Part shown: piece after piece, positions 1 through 5,527 of the stretch
Position numbering within the stretch: the stretch's first letter is position 1
Layout: every line of letters begins with the position of its first letter
Origin: Acidobacteriota bacterium
GTDB lineage: Bacteria; Acidobacteriota; Vicinamibacteria; Vicinamibacterales; UBA2999
Length of the DNA stretch: 5,527 nucleotides
Assembly: GCA_020851835.1 (NCBI GenBank)
Contig: JADZBZ010000497.1
Span: 1-5,527 of the forward strand
Direction: 5' to 3'
Notes under the pieces: generated by a model
What the model saw: only the letters and a program-made list of their open reading frames with translations
Database searches by the model: none
What the model was told of the DNA's origin: nothing
Translations under genes and position numbers: made by a program

Positions 1-1745
1 AGATGGTGCGGGTCGAGATCACGCGTCACGGCGCCGCTGGTCAGCCGCCGCGCGGCTCGGTCACCGACGTGATCGGATCGCTCGACGAGCCCGGCGTGGA
101 CACCGAGGTCATCCTGCGGAAGTACGAAATTCCAGACACCCATGGCGACGAGGCGCTCCAGGAGGCGGCGCGGGTGGCTGCGGCATTGGGCTCCGACGAC
201 CTGTCCGGACGCACCGACTTTCGCAACCGCATCGTCGTCACCATCGACGGCGAGCACGCGCGCGATTTCGACGATGCCATCTCGATCGAGCGCTTGCCGA
301 ACGGCCATTTCTGGCTCGGGGTGCACATCGCCGACGTCGCTCACTACGTGCGCGCCGGAAGTGCCCTGGACCGCGAAGCGTATGAACGCGCCACCTCGGT
401 GTATTTCCCCGAGCGGGCCGTGCACATGTTTCCGGAGGCGCTGGCGACCGGTGTCTGTTCGCTCAATCCGCAGGTGGATCGACTGGTCCAGTCCTGTCTC
501 ATGGAGGTGAACGCGCGCGGGGAAGTGGTTCGTCACGAAATCCACGACGGCGTGATCCGGAGCACCGCGCGGATGACCTACACGGCCGTCAACGCCATTC
601 TCACCGACCGCGACCCCGCGATGACCGCACAGTACCGTGACCTGGTCCCGACCTTCGGCCTCATGCGCGAGCTGTTCGAGGTCCTCAACCGGAGGCGCCG
701 GCGCCGCGGCTCCGTGGATTTCGACCTGCCCGAGGCAGAAGTGGTGCTCGACACCGAAGGCCTCGTCGCGGACATCATCGCGTCCGAGCGCAATGTGGCG
801 CACCGCCTGATCGAGGAGTTCATGCTGCTGGCCAACGAGACGGTGGCGCACCATCTCGAGGACGCCGGCATGCCCTCGCTCTACCGCGTGCACGAGCCGC
901 CCGACGCGCTGAAGGTCGAGGCGTTCGAGACATTCGTCCGCTCCCTCGGCTATTCACTCCGCGTGCCGCCATCGGGGGGCGTGCGGCCCGCCCACTTCCA
1001 GGCCCTCGTGGAGCAGATTCACGGCGCGCCGGCCGAGCGTCCCATCGCGTTCCTCATGCTGCGCACCATGCAGAAGGCGCGCTACGACTCGGTCAACCTT
1101 GGCCACTTCGGACTGGCGGCGTCCTGCTACACGCACTTCACGTCGCCCATCCGGCGCTATCCGGACCTGGTGGTGCACCGGCTGCTCCGCGAGCTCCGGC
1201 ACACCCACGTCGTCACCCGCCGTCGCCAGGCGCTGGATGCGGCGCTGCCCGAGACCGGCCGCCATGCCTCCGAGCGGGAGCGCCGTGCCGATGAGGCCGA
1301 ACGCGAGCTGCTGCAGTGGAAGAAGGTCCGCTTCATGGCCCAGCGGGTCGGTGACGTGTTCGACGGCTATGTGACCGGCGTCACGCACTTCGGCCTCTTC
1401 GTGGAGCTCGTGGACCACTACGTAGAGGGCCTGGTCCACATCTCGACGCTCGCCGACGACTTCTACCGGTTCTTCGAGGGTACGCACACGCTGGCCGGGG
1501 AACGCACCAAGAAGGCGTACCGTCTGGGCGACCACGTGAAGGTGATCATCGCGCGCGTGGACATGGACCGGCGCCAAATCGAGCTGGCCCTCGAGCAGAC
1601 GCTCGACACCGAGCGCGTCCGGGCGCCGCGTCCCCGGGCAGCCACCGGCACGCCGTCGAAGAGCGCGCAGCACAAGGCCACCCACCCGCGTCGGCGGGCG
1701 CAGCGGCCCGGCCGGCGCGAGCGGTCGGATCGGAAGCGGCGATGA
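1..1745 (+). CDS. rnr: Ribonuclease R (RNB-family 3'-5' exoribonuclease), 5' end missing
   Basis: Processive, Mg-dependent 3'-5' exoribonuclease that degrades structured RNA in the cytoplasm. The gene enters from outside the window; the reading frame is already open at base 1. The ATG at base 3 lies inside the protein, because what follows resembles the second cold-shock (OB) domain (VEIT motif) and not an RNase R N-terminus. Counting from that Met, the RNB domain has the catalytic motif IDGEHARDFDDAIS at 81-94, with Asp82, Asp88, Asp90 and Asp91 spaced as in the E. coli enzyme. SVYFPE (132-137) and CSLNPQVDR (152-160) follow, then HFTSPIRRYPDL (378-389) with the Arg384/Arg385 pair. An S1 domain spans about 450-530 (GDVFDGYVTGVTHFGLFVEL start). 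The last 43 residues contain 14 Arg and 3 Lys, a basic tail probably aiding RNA binding. The TGA stop overlaps the selB ATG. RNase II is less likely, given the S1 form, basic tail and close resemblance to RNase R in the preceding OB region. Confidence 0.96.
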   Translation, partial: MVRVEITRHGAAGQPPRGSVTDVIGSLDEPGVDTEVILRKYEIPDTHGDEALQEAARVAAALGSDDLSGRTDFRNRIVVTIDGEHARDFDDAISIERLPNGHFWLGVHIADVAHYVRAGSALDREAYERATSVYFPERAVHMFPEALATGVCSLNPQVDRLVQSCLMEVNARGEVVRHEIHDGVIRSTARMTYTAVNAILTDRDPAMTAQYRDLVPTFGLMRELFEVLNRRRRRRGSVDFDLPEAEVVLDTEGLVADIIASERNVAHRLIEEFMLLANETVAHHLEDAGMPSLYRVHEPPDALKVEAFETFVRSLGYSLRVPPSGGVRPAHFQALVEQIHGAPAERPIAFLMLRTMQKARYDSVNLGHFGLAASCYTHFTSPIRRYPDLVVHRLLRELRHTHVVTRRRQALDAALPETGRHASERERRADEAERELLQWKKVRFMAQRVGDVFDGYVTGVTHFGLFVELVDHYVEGLVHISTLADDFYRFFEGTHTLAGERTKKAYRLGDHVKVIIARVDMDRRQIELALEQTLDTERVRAPRPRAATGTPSKSAQHKATHPRRRAQRPGRRERSDRKRR

Positions 1746-3640
1746 AGCACCTGGTGGTAGGTACGGCCGGACACATCGATCACGGTAAGAGTACGCTGGT
1801 GCACGCGCTCACGGGCATCGACCCCGACCGCCTCAAGGAGGAGAAGACGCGCGGGATCACCATCGAACTGGGATTCGCCCACGCGGCCATCGGCGACAGC
1901 CGGGTGGCGTTCGTGGACGTGCCCGGTCACGAGCGCTTCGTCCGCACGATGCTGGCGGGCGTCGGCGGCGTCGACTTCGTGATGCTCATCGTCGCGGCCG
2001 ACGAGAGCGTGATGCCGCAGACCCGCGAACACTTCGATATCTGCCGGCTGCTCGGCGTGGCCGATGGCTGCGTCGTCATCACGAAGGTCGACGCCGTGGA
2101 TGTCGACACGAGGGCACTGGTCGCGCTCGAGGTCGCCGAGCTCATCCAGGGATCGTTCCTCCAGGGCCGCCCCGTGCTGGAGGTGTCGGCGCGAACGGGG
2201 GAGGGACTGGACGAGCTCCGGTCCGTCCTGTCGGCGGCGGCGGCGCGTGTCGGGCGGCGGCCCGCGGGCGGCGCCGTGCGGCTGCCCATCGACCGGGTCT
2301 TCACGATGCGGGGCTTCGGAACGGTGGCCACCGGTACGCTGGTGTCCGGGACCGTGCGTCTCGGCGACGAGCTGGCGCTTCTGCCGGGGCCGTTGCGCGC
2401 GAAGGTGCGCGGCATCCAGGTGCATGGGCAGCCGGAAGCGGAGGTGACCGCCGGCCGCCGGGCGGCCGTGAATCTGGGCGGCGTCGAGCTCACCGACGTG
2501 TCGCGAGGGCAGACGCTGGCCGCGCCGGAGACGCTGGCCGTCACGCGGCGCGCCGACGTCGTCATCGACCTCCTGCCCTCGGCGCGCCCGCTGCGTCACG
2601 GGGCGCGCGTGCGCGTGCACCACGGCACGGCCGAAGTTCTCGGACGGGTGTCGATCGCCGGGCCCGACGCGGGCCACATCGCCGCCGGCGACACCGCCCT
2701 CGCGCGCCTGCGGCTGGAGGCCCCGGCCGTGCTGACGCGGGGCGACCGCGTCATCCTCCGCGCCTACTCGCCGCCCATCACCATCGGTGCCGCCACCGTG
2801 CTCGACCCGGCGCCCACGTCGGCCGCGATCCGGACGCCCGCGGCCCTCGCCCGTCTCACTGAGCTGCGGCCCGCAGACTCGACGCAGGCCCTGGTGGCGA
2901 TGGTGCGCGAACGTGGCCTGCGCGGGCTGTCAACCAGCGACGCAGTCGCGCGCGCGGGCCTGGGGCCCAGCGCGGTACGGGAGGTGCTGACCGCCCTCGA
3001 GCGGGCCGGCACGATCTCGGTCGCCGGGGACCGCCTGGTGTCGGGCGCGGCGATGGACCAGGCGGGGACCGGGCTGATGGCGATCGTCAAGGCGTTTCAC
3101 GCGCTGCAGCCCCTGAGCGAAGGTCTGCCTCGCGAGGAGGCACGTGCGCGGTTATTCGGAAGTGTCGACGGGGCGGTGTTCGAAGCGGTGATGCGGCGCC
3201 TGGTCGCGGCCCGCGCGATGGTCGATCGCGAGCGGCTGGCGCTTCCCACGCATCGCGCGGCGCTGCCTGGGGGAGAAGCGACAGTGGCAGCGGTCGAAAC
3301 GGCGTACCGGGAGGGCGGACTGACGCCACCTGACATGGCCGGCATTGCCACCCGCGCAGGCGTCGAGGCACCGGCGGCCGAGGCCGCCAGCGCCTACCTC
3401 GTGCGTCAGAAAGTGCTCGTCCGCCTCGACGCGCTGCTGCTGCATCGTGACGCGCTCGACGCGGTCAAACGCGACATCGCCGCCCTCAAGGCGGCGGCGG
3501 GCGGCGAGGTCGTCAAGCTCGACGTGGCCCAGATCAAGGACCGCTACGGGCTCAGCCGAAAGTTTGCGATCCCGTTGCTCGAATATCTAGACCGAGAGCG
3601 GGTTACGCGCCGGATAGGCGACCAGCGCGTGGTGTTGTAA
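1742..3640 (+). CDS. selB: Selenocysteine-specific translation elongation factor SelB
   Basis: Complete 632-residue GTPase that carries selenocysteinyl-tRNA to the ribosome at UGA codons followed by a SECIS hairpin; its length matches bacterial SelB (about 610-640). The G domain is intact: G1 AGHIDHGKST (9-18), G2 GITIELGF (38-45, the SelB form), G3 DVPGHE (59-64), G4 TKVD (114-117) and G5 SAR (149-151). EF-Tu-like beta-barrel domains follow (about 178-265 and 270-355), including RVFTMRGFGTVATGTL at 185-200. The region from about 378 to the end fits the four winged helices of SelB; the last holds the signature SRKFAIPLLEYLDR (605-618) and RRIGDQRVVL, the part that binds SECIS RNA. This C-terminal half separates it from EF-Tu. 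The start is fixed by the ATGA overlap with rnr and by the canonical KHLVVGTAGHIDHGK N-terminus. A weak GGAAG lies just upstream, so translational coupling to rnr is likely. selA, selD and the Sec tRNA are not in the window. Confidence 0.97.
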   Translation: MKHLVVGTAGHIDHGKSTLVHALTGIDPDRLKEEKTRGITIELGFAHAAIGDSRVAFVDVPGHERFVRTMLAGVGGVDFVMLIVAADESVMPQTREHFDICRLLGVADGCVVITKVDAVDVDTRALVALEVAELIQGSFLQGRPVLEVSARTGEGLDELRSVLSAAAARVGRRPAGGAVRLPIDRVFTMRGFGTVATGTLVSGTVRLGDELALLPGPLRAKVRGIQVHGQPEAEVTAGRRAAVNLGGVELTDVSRGQTLAAPETLAVTRRADVVIDLLPSARPLRHGARVRVHHGTAEVLGRVSIAGPDAGHIAAGDTALARLRLEAPAVLTRGDRVILRAYSPPITIGAATVLDPAPTSAAIRTPAALARLTELRPADSTQALVAMVRERGLRGLSTSDAVARAGLGPSAVREVLTALERAGTISVAGDRLVSGAAMDQAGTGLMAIVKAFHALQPLSEGLPREEARARLFGSVDGAVFEAVMRRLVAARAMVDRERLALPTHRAALPGGEATVAAVETAYREGGLTPPDMAGIATRAGVEAPAAEAASAYLVRQKVLVRLDALLLHRDALDAVKRDIAALKAAAGGEVVKLDVAQIKDRYGLSRKFAIPLLEYLDRERVTRRIGDQRVVL

Positions 3641-3641
3641 G

Positions 3642-3669
3642 GGCGAGGCCGACCCTAGTCGGTCTTGTC
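3642..3669 (+). terminator. Candidate selB terminator hairpin at the convergent junction
   Basis: Begins two bases after the selB stop. Bases 3642-3653 pair with 3658-3669 around the four-base loop CCTA. The stem has 12 pairs, three of them G-U, with a perfect core CCGAC/GTCGG. In plus-strand RNA the stem is continuous. In minus-strand RNA the three G-U pairs become A-C mismatches, so the structure favours the selB transcript. There is no T-tract after it, so Rho-independent termination is not assured; it could instead be a 3'-end stabilising hairpin. It overlaps the last codons of tatA on the other strand. Confidence 0.4.
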
Positions 3670-3828
3670 GTGGCTGTCCTTGATGGAGGACTTGAAGTTC
3701 TTGATGCCGGATCCAATGCCGCGGCCCAGTTCGGGCAGGCGGTTGGCACCGAAGATGAGAATGACGATCGCCAGAATGATGAGCATTTCCGGCAATCCGA
3801 CTGGTCCGAACAATGCGAGGACCTCCAT
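3655..3828 (-). CDS. tatA: Twin-arginine translocase subunit, TatA/TatE family (57 aa)
   Basis: Small inner-membrane protein that oligomerises with TatC to export folded proteins bearing twin-arginine signals. The minus-strand frame reads MEVLALFGPVGLPEMLIILA, then IVILIFGANRLPELGRGIGS, then GIKNFKSSIKDSHDKTD. This is the family plan: a short periplasmic N-terminus with an acidic residue (Glu14) at the start of the membrane segment (about 13-26), an FG hinge (26-27), an amphipathic helix RLPELGRGIGSGIKNFKSSI (30-49) and a short charged tail. The FG hinge and the GxGIKxFK helix favour TatA/E over TatB. At 57 residues it is short even for the family because the tail is minimal. The start is supported by GAAGGAG eight bases upstream. 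It converges on selB with a 14-base gap and diverges from the TonB-family gene. No tatC is visible here. Confidence 0.93.
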   Translation of the reverse strand: MEVLALFGPVGLPEMLIILAIVILIFGANRLPELGRGIGSGIKNFKSSIKDSHDKTD

Positions 3829-3836
3829 GACTAGTG

Positions 3837-3843
3837 CTCCTTC
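3837..3843 (-). promoter_or_regulatory. Shine-Dalgarno site of tatA
   Basis: The minus strand reads GAAGGAG followed by CACTAGTC and the ATG, giving 8 bases of spacing. It is the strongest ribosome binding site in the window and fixes the tatA start. Confidence 0.8.
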
Positions 3844-3845
3844 GA

Positions 3846-3859
3846 TTGCCCGCAGGCAA
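3846..3859 (-). promoter_or_regulatory. Small hairpin with UNCG-type loop in the tatA leader
   Basis: The minus strand reads TTGCC-TGCG-GGCAA, a perfect 5-bp stem closed by C-G around UGCG, which belongs to the unusually stable UNCG tetraloop class. On the plus strand the loop would be CGCA, with no special stability. It lies between the predicted transcription start (near 3864) and the Shine-Dalgarno site, ending two bases before it. It could protect the 5' end of the mRNA or tune ribosome access; the same bases could instead be a protein-binding palindrome. Confidence 0.4.
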
Positions 3860-3870
3860 CCTCGACTTGG

Positions 3871-3879
3871 ATTGTAGCA
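3871..3879 (-). promoter_or_regulatory. Predicted extended -10 promoter for tatA
   Basis: The minus strand reads TGCTACAAT: TACAAT matches the sigma-70 -10 consensus at five of six bases and is preceded by the TGn extension. No convincing -35 box is seen 16-18 bases upstream, which is tolerated in extended -10 promoters. The implied start is near 3864, giving a leader of about 36 bases. Prediction from sequence only. Confidence 0.45.
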
Positions 3880-3932
3880 CCGAAGCCGCGTGACTACGGC
3901 CGGCGTCGAAGATGGTGGTCCAGGCTTTGCAC

Positions 3933-3961
3933 TTGTCAGCCCCAGACCCGTCGGTCACAAT
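3933..3961 (+). promoter_or_regulatory. Predicted sigma-70-like promoter for the TonB-family gene
   Basis: TTGTCA (3933-3938, five of six matches to the -35 consensus) is followed after exactly 17 bases by CACAAT (3956-3961, four of six to the -10). A start near 3968 would leave a leader of only about 16 bases before the ATG at 3985, with no clear Shine-Dalgarno sequence in it. Match quality is moderate, so this is a candidate only. Confidence 0.35.
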
Positions 3962-3984
3962 GATTCACAGCGCCTCTCTTTCGC

Positions 3985-4884
3985 ATGGCTGAACAGATTA
4001 CCGCTCCCGTGCCGAAGGAAACCGATGGGCCCCTGCATCTCCGGGCCGAGCGGCCGATCGAGGTGCATTTCTCGTTCGAACAGCGGCAGTCGCGCCTCGG
4101 GGTCGCCTCGTCGGTGGCCACTCATGTTCTCCTGGCCGTTCTCGGAATCCTCATCTATCGCTATCAGCCTGCGCGTCCCGTCCAGGAGATGCCGCCGGAC
4201 ATCCCGGTCGACCGTATCGTCTGGCTTGCCGAGCCGGGGCCTGGCGGCGGAGGCGGCGGGGGCGGCAACAAGACGCCCGAGCCGCCGCGTCCAGCGGAAT
4301 TGCCCGGCAAGGACAAGCTGACTGTCCCAGTGCAAAAGAAGCCGGATCCAACGCCGCCGCCCAAGGTGAAAGAGCCAGAGCCGCCGCCGCTCGAGGCCAT
4401 CAACATCCCGGCCATGAACATGGCTGCCGCCCAGCAGGCGCTCCCTGGCAGCCTCCAGAGCGCCAACGTCGCCTCCGAGTCCCTCGGGTCCGGTTCGGGC
4501 ACGGGAGCCGGCACGGGCACGGGGTCGGGTGTGGGACCGGGGCAGGGGTCGGGTCTGGGGCCCGGTTTTGGCGGCGGCACCGGCGGGGGCGCCTACCGGC
4601 CGGGCGCCGGCATCACTCTGCCGCGGGTGTTGCGCGAGGTCAGGCCGCAGTACACCGCCGACGCGATGCGCGCGAAGGTCCAGGGCGCCGTCTGGCTCGA
4701 GTGCATCGTGCTGCCTGACGGCACGGTCGGCGACGTGCGAGTGACCAAGTCGCTCGACCCCGTCTTCGGCCTCGATCAGGAAGCCATCAAAGCGGCCAAG
4801 ATGTGGCGCTTTTCTCCCGGCATCCGCCAGGGTGAGCCCGTTCCGGTCATCATCACCATCGAACTCACCTTTACGCTCAGGTAG
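3985..4884 (+). CDS. TonB-family energy transducer protein
   Basis: 299-residue envelope protein expected to transmit proton-motive force from an ExbB/ExbD motor in the inner membrane to TonB-dependent outer-membrane receptors. A cytoplasmic N-terminus of about 37 residues precedes one membrane segment (about 38-59). That segment holds Ser43 and His47, matching the SxxxH motif (Ser16/His20) that couples E. coli TonB to ExbBD. The periplasmic linker has eight consecutive Gly (87-94), a Pro/Lys/Glu-rich stretch (97-135), an Ala/Met-rich patch (140-160) and a strict X-Gly repeat (167-196). The C-terminal TonB domain covers about 211-299: RPQYTADAMRAKVQGAVWLE, then LPDGTVGDVRV, AIKAAKMWRFSPG and a final ITIELTFTLR strand. 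ATG 3985 is the first start after an in-frame TGA at 3961; no good ribosome site is seen. It may serve a specific receptor or be one of several paralogues. exbB and exbD are not in the window. Confidence 0.92.
   Translation: MAEQITAPVPKETDGPLHLRAERPIEVHFSFEQRQSRLGVASSVATHVLLAVLGILIYRYQPARPVQEMPPDIPVDRIVWLAEPGPGGGGGGGGNKTPEPPRPAELPGKDKLTVPVQKKPDPTPPPKVKEPEPPPLEAINIPAMNMAAAQQALPGSLQSANVASESLGSGSGTGAGTGTGSGVGPGQGSGLGPGFGGGTGGGAYRPGAGITLPRVLREVRPQYTADAMRAKVQGAVWLECIVLPDGTVGDVRVTKSLDPVFGLDQEAIKAAKMWRFSPGIRQGEPVPVIITIELTFTLR
4483..4572 (+). repeat. Six-base-periodic X-Gly coding repeat with G-quadruplex motif
   Basis: Fifteen consecutive X-Gly dipeptides (residues 167-196 of the TonB-family protein; X is Leu, Ser, Thr, Ala, Val, Pro, Gln or Phe) give a degenerate hexamer repeat. 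Most X codons end in G, so with the following GGN they form G-tracts starting at 4497, 4503, 4515, 4521, 4527, 4533, 4539, 4545, 4551 and 4557. From 4515 onward the period is exactly six and the loops are two or three bases. This comfortably meets the usual G3+N1-7 quadruplex definition, on the coding (mRNA-like) strand. The X codons vary, so it is not a recent perfect tandem duplication. Confidence 0.8.
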
Positions 4885-5527
4885 ATGCGGGTGCATGGCT
4901 TCGTCGCGGCGGCCCTGGTTGCCGGCCTTGGCGTCGTCGCGTGGTGCATGGGCACTGTCGACCAACCCCTCTTTCCGACGTCACCCGCGGCACTCAAGGC
5001 TCGCGTCCTGCGCGCCTACCCGCACGACCGCTCGGCGTTCACGCAGGGCCTGATTTGGCGTGATGGGCTGCTGTACGAGAGCACCGGCCTCGTGGGGCGG
5101 TCGTCGTTACGCAAGGTGGAGCTGGCGACGGGAGCAGTCCGCCAGCAGGTGCCCGTGCCGGCGCCGTACTTCGCGGAGGGTCTGGCCGATGTCGGCAACC
5201 GTCTGTTTCAGCTGACCTGGCAGCACGGGCGGGTCTTGGTCTACGACAAGAACACGCTCGGACGGGTGGGCGAGCTGTCGTACGAGGGCGAGGGGTGGGG
5301 CCTTTGTCACGATGGCCGGGCCCTGGTGATGAGCGATGGCGGAGACCGGCTGACGGTGCGGGCGCCAGACACGTTCGACGTGATCCGCACGGTGAGCGTG
5401 ACGATGGAGGGGCGCCCCCTGGGCCGGCTGAACGAGCTCGAATGCGTGGGCGGTGACGTGTACGCCAACGTCTGGACGACCGACACCATCGTCCGCATCG
5501 ACGTGAAGACCGGTGCGGTGACGGCGC
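4885..5527 (+). CDS. Secreted glutaminyl-peptide cyclotransferase (plant/bacterial type), 3' end missing
   Basis: Converts N-terminal glutamine of peptides or proteins to pyroglutamate with release of ammonia; bacterial members are five-bladed beta-propellers, probably acting in the periplasm. The 214 visible residues open with an export signal (MRVHGFVAAALVAGLGVVAW). VAWC at 18-21 fails the lipobox rule because Trp precedes Cys, so a lipoprotein is unlikely. Family motifs follow in order: YPHDRSAFTQGL (45-56), LLYESTGLVGRSSLRKVEL (62-80), YFAEGL (95-100), LFQLTWQ (107-113), YEGEGWGL (133-140), MSDGGDRL (149-156), GRPLGRLNELE (176-186) and DVYANVWTTDTIVRID (191-206). The family is usually about 250-290 residues, so some 40-70 are lost beyond the edge. 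The ATG directly follows the TonB TAG (TAGATG) with no good Shine-Dalgarno site, so reinitiation after the TonB gene is likely. Family confidence is high; natural substrates are unknown. Confidence 0.9.
   Translation, partial: MRVHGFVAAALVAGLGVVAWCMGTVDQPLFPTSPAALKARVLRAYPHDRSAFTQGLIWRDGLLYESTGLVGRSSLRKVELATGAVRQQVPVPAPYFAEGLADVGNRLFQLTWQHGRVLVYDKNTLGRVGELSYEGEGWGLCHDGRALVMSDGGDRLTVRAPDTFDVIRTVSVTMEGRPLGRLNELECVGGDVYANVWTTDTIVRIDVKTGAVTA

Noticed and set aside
3..5. ATG at base 3 as the true start of rnr
   Set aside because: The residues after it correspond to the interior of the second cold-shock domain; the N-terminal third of RNase R must lie before the window.
691..714. GC-rich palindrome GGCGCCGGCGCC in rnr
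   Set aside because: It lies inside codons for a six-Arg run (residues 230-235 from base 3) followed by the conserved GSVDFD region; such palindromes are expected by chance in GC-rich Arg codons.
1743..1757. Possible selenocysteine read-through of the rnr TGA, given selB next door
   Set aside because: The extended frame meets TAG after only four codons, RNase R proteins normally end in such a basic tail, and the TGA is explained by the ATGA overlap with selB.
1463..2677. Long minus-strand open frame (404 codons) across the rnr-selB junction
   Set aside because: It lies wholly opposite two well-supported genes, its composition is rich in Arg, His and Asp as expected of an antisense reading of GC-rich codons, and no family motif is visible.
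3665..3877. Plus-strand open frame of 70 codons between selB and the TonB-family gene
   Set aside because: It is the complement of tatA; Met/Arg/Pro-rich with no ribosome site.
3587..3958. Minus-strand open frame (123 codons) over the tatA region
   Set aside because: It is in a different frame from tatA and runs into the end of selB; the tatA frame has family motifs and a ribosome site, and this one has neither.
4936..4947. Lipoprotein signal (VAWC) in the cyclotransferase
   Set aside because: Trp immediately before Cys does not fit the lipobox, which needs a small residue there; an ordinary signal peptide or anchor is more likely.
3955..4965. Minus-strand open frame (336 codons) opposite the TonB-family gene
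   Set aside because: Antisense shadow of the TonB coding sequence; low-complexity Arg/Gly/His composition, no recognisable domain, and it crosses the start of the cyclotransferase gene.

Overview
This is a GC-rich bacterial window with five tightly packed genes and no sign of mobile elements, CRISPR arrays, rRNA or tRNA. The gene types (RNase R, a bacterial SelB, a minimal TatA/E, a TonB-family protein with a poly-Gly and Pro-rich linker, a plant-type secreted glutaminyl cyclotransferase) and the base composition suggest a Gram-negative bacterium with an outer membrane. My best guess is an Acidobacteriota (Vicinamibacteria-like) lineage; this is inferred from overall style, with no marker gene to prove it.

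Layout: (1) 1-1745, plus strand: the 3' part of rnr (exoribonuclease R), entering in the second cold-shock domain and containing the whole RNB nuclease domain, the S1 domain and an Arg-rich tail. (2) 1742-3640, plus strand: complete selB (selenocysteine-specific elongation factor), overlapping rnr by the four bases ATGA. (3) 3655-3828, minus strand: a 57-residue TatA/E-type Tat translocase subunit, convergent with selB. It has a clear Shine-Dalgarno site, an extended -10 box and a small hairpin in its predicted leader. (4) 3985-4884, plus strand: a TonB-family energy transducer, divergent from tatA across a 156-base spacer. (5) 4885 to the window end, plus strand: a glutaminyl-peptide cyclotransferase with an N-terminal export signal, starting at the base after the TonB stop codon and running off the edge.

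Functionally the window has two halves. rnr-selB is an RNA and translation operon: RNA turnover plus UGA recoding to selenocysteine. tatA, tonB and the cyclotransferase form an envelope group: folded-protein export, energy transduction to the outer membrane, and N-terminal pyroglutamate formation on exported proteins. A possible bridge is that some selenoproteins, such as formate dehydrogenases, are Tat substrates, but nothing here proves this.

I do not see an undescribed system. The most unusual DNA feature is a six-base-periodic run of ten G-tracts inside the TonB gene, encoding a strict X-Gly dipeptide repeat and forming a strong G-quadruplex-type motif on the mRNA-sense strand. The small tatA gene is the feature most easily missed in annotation.
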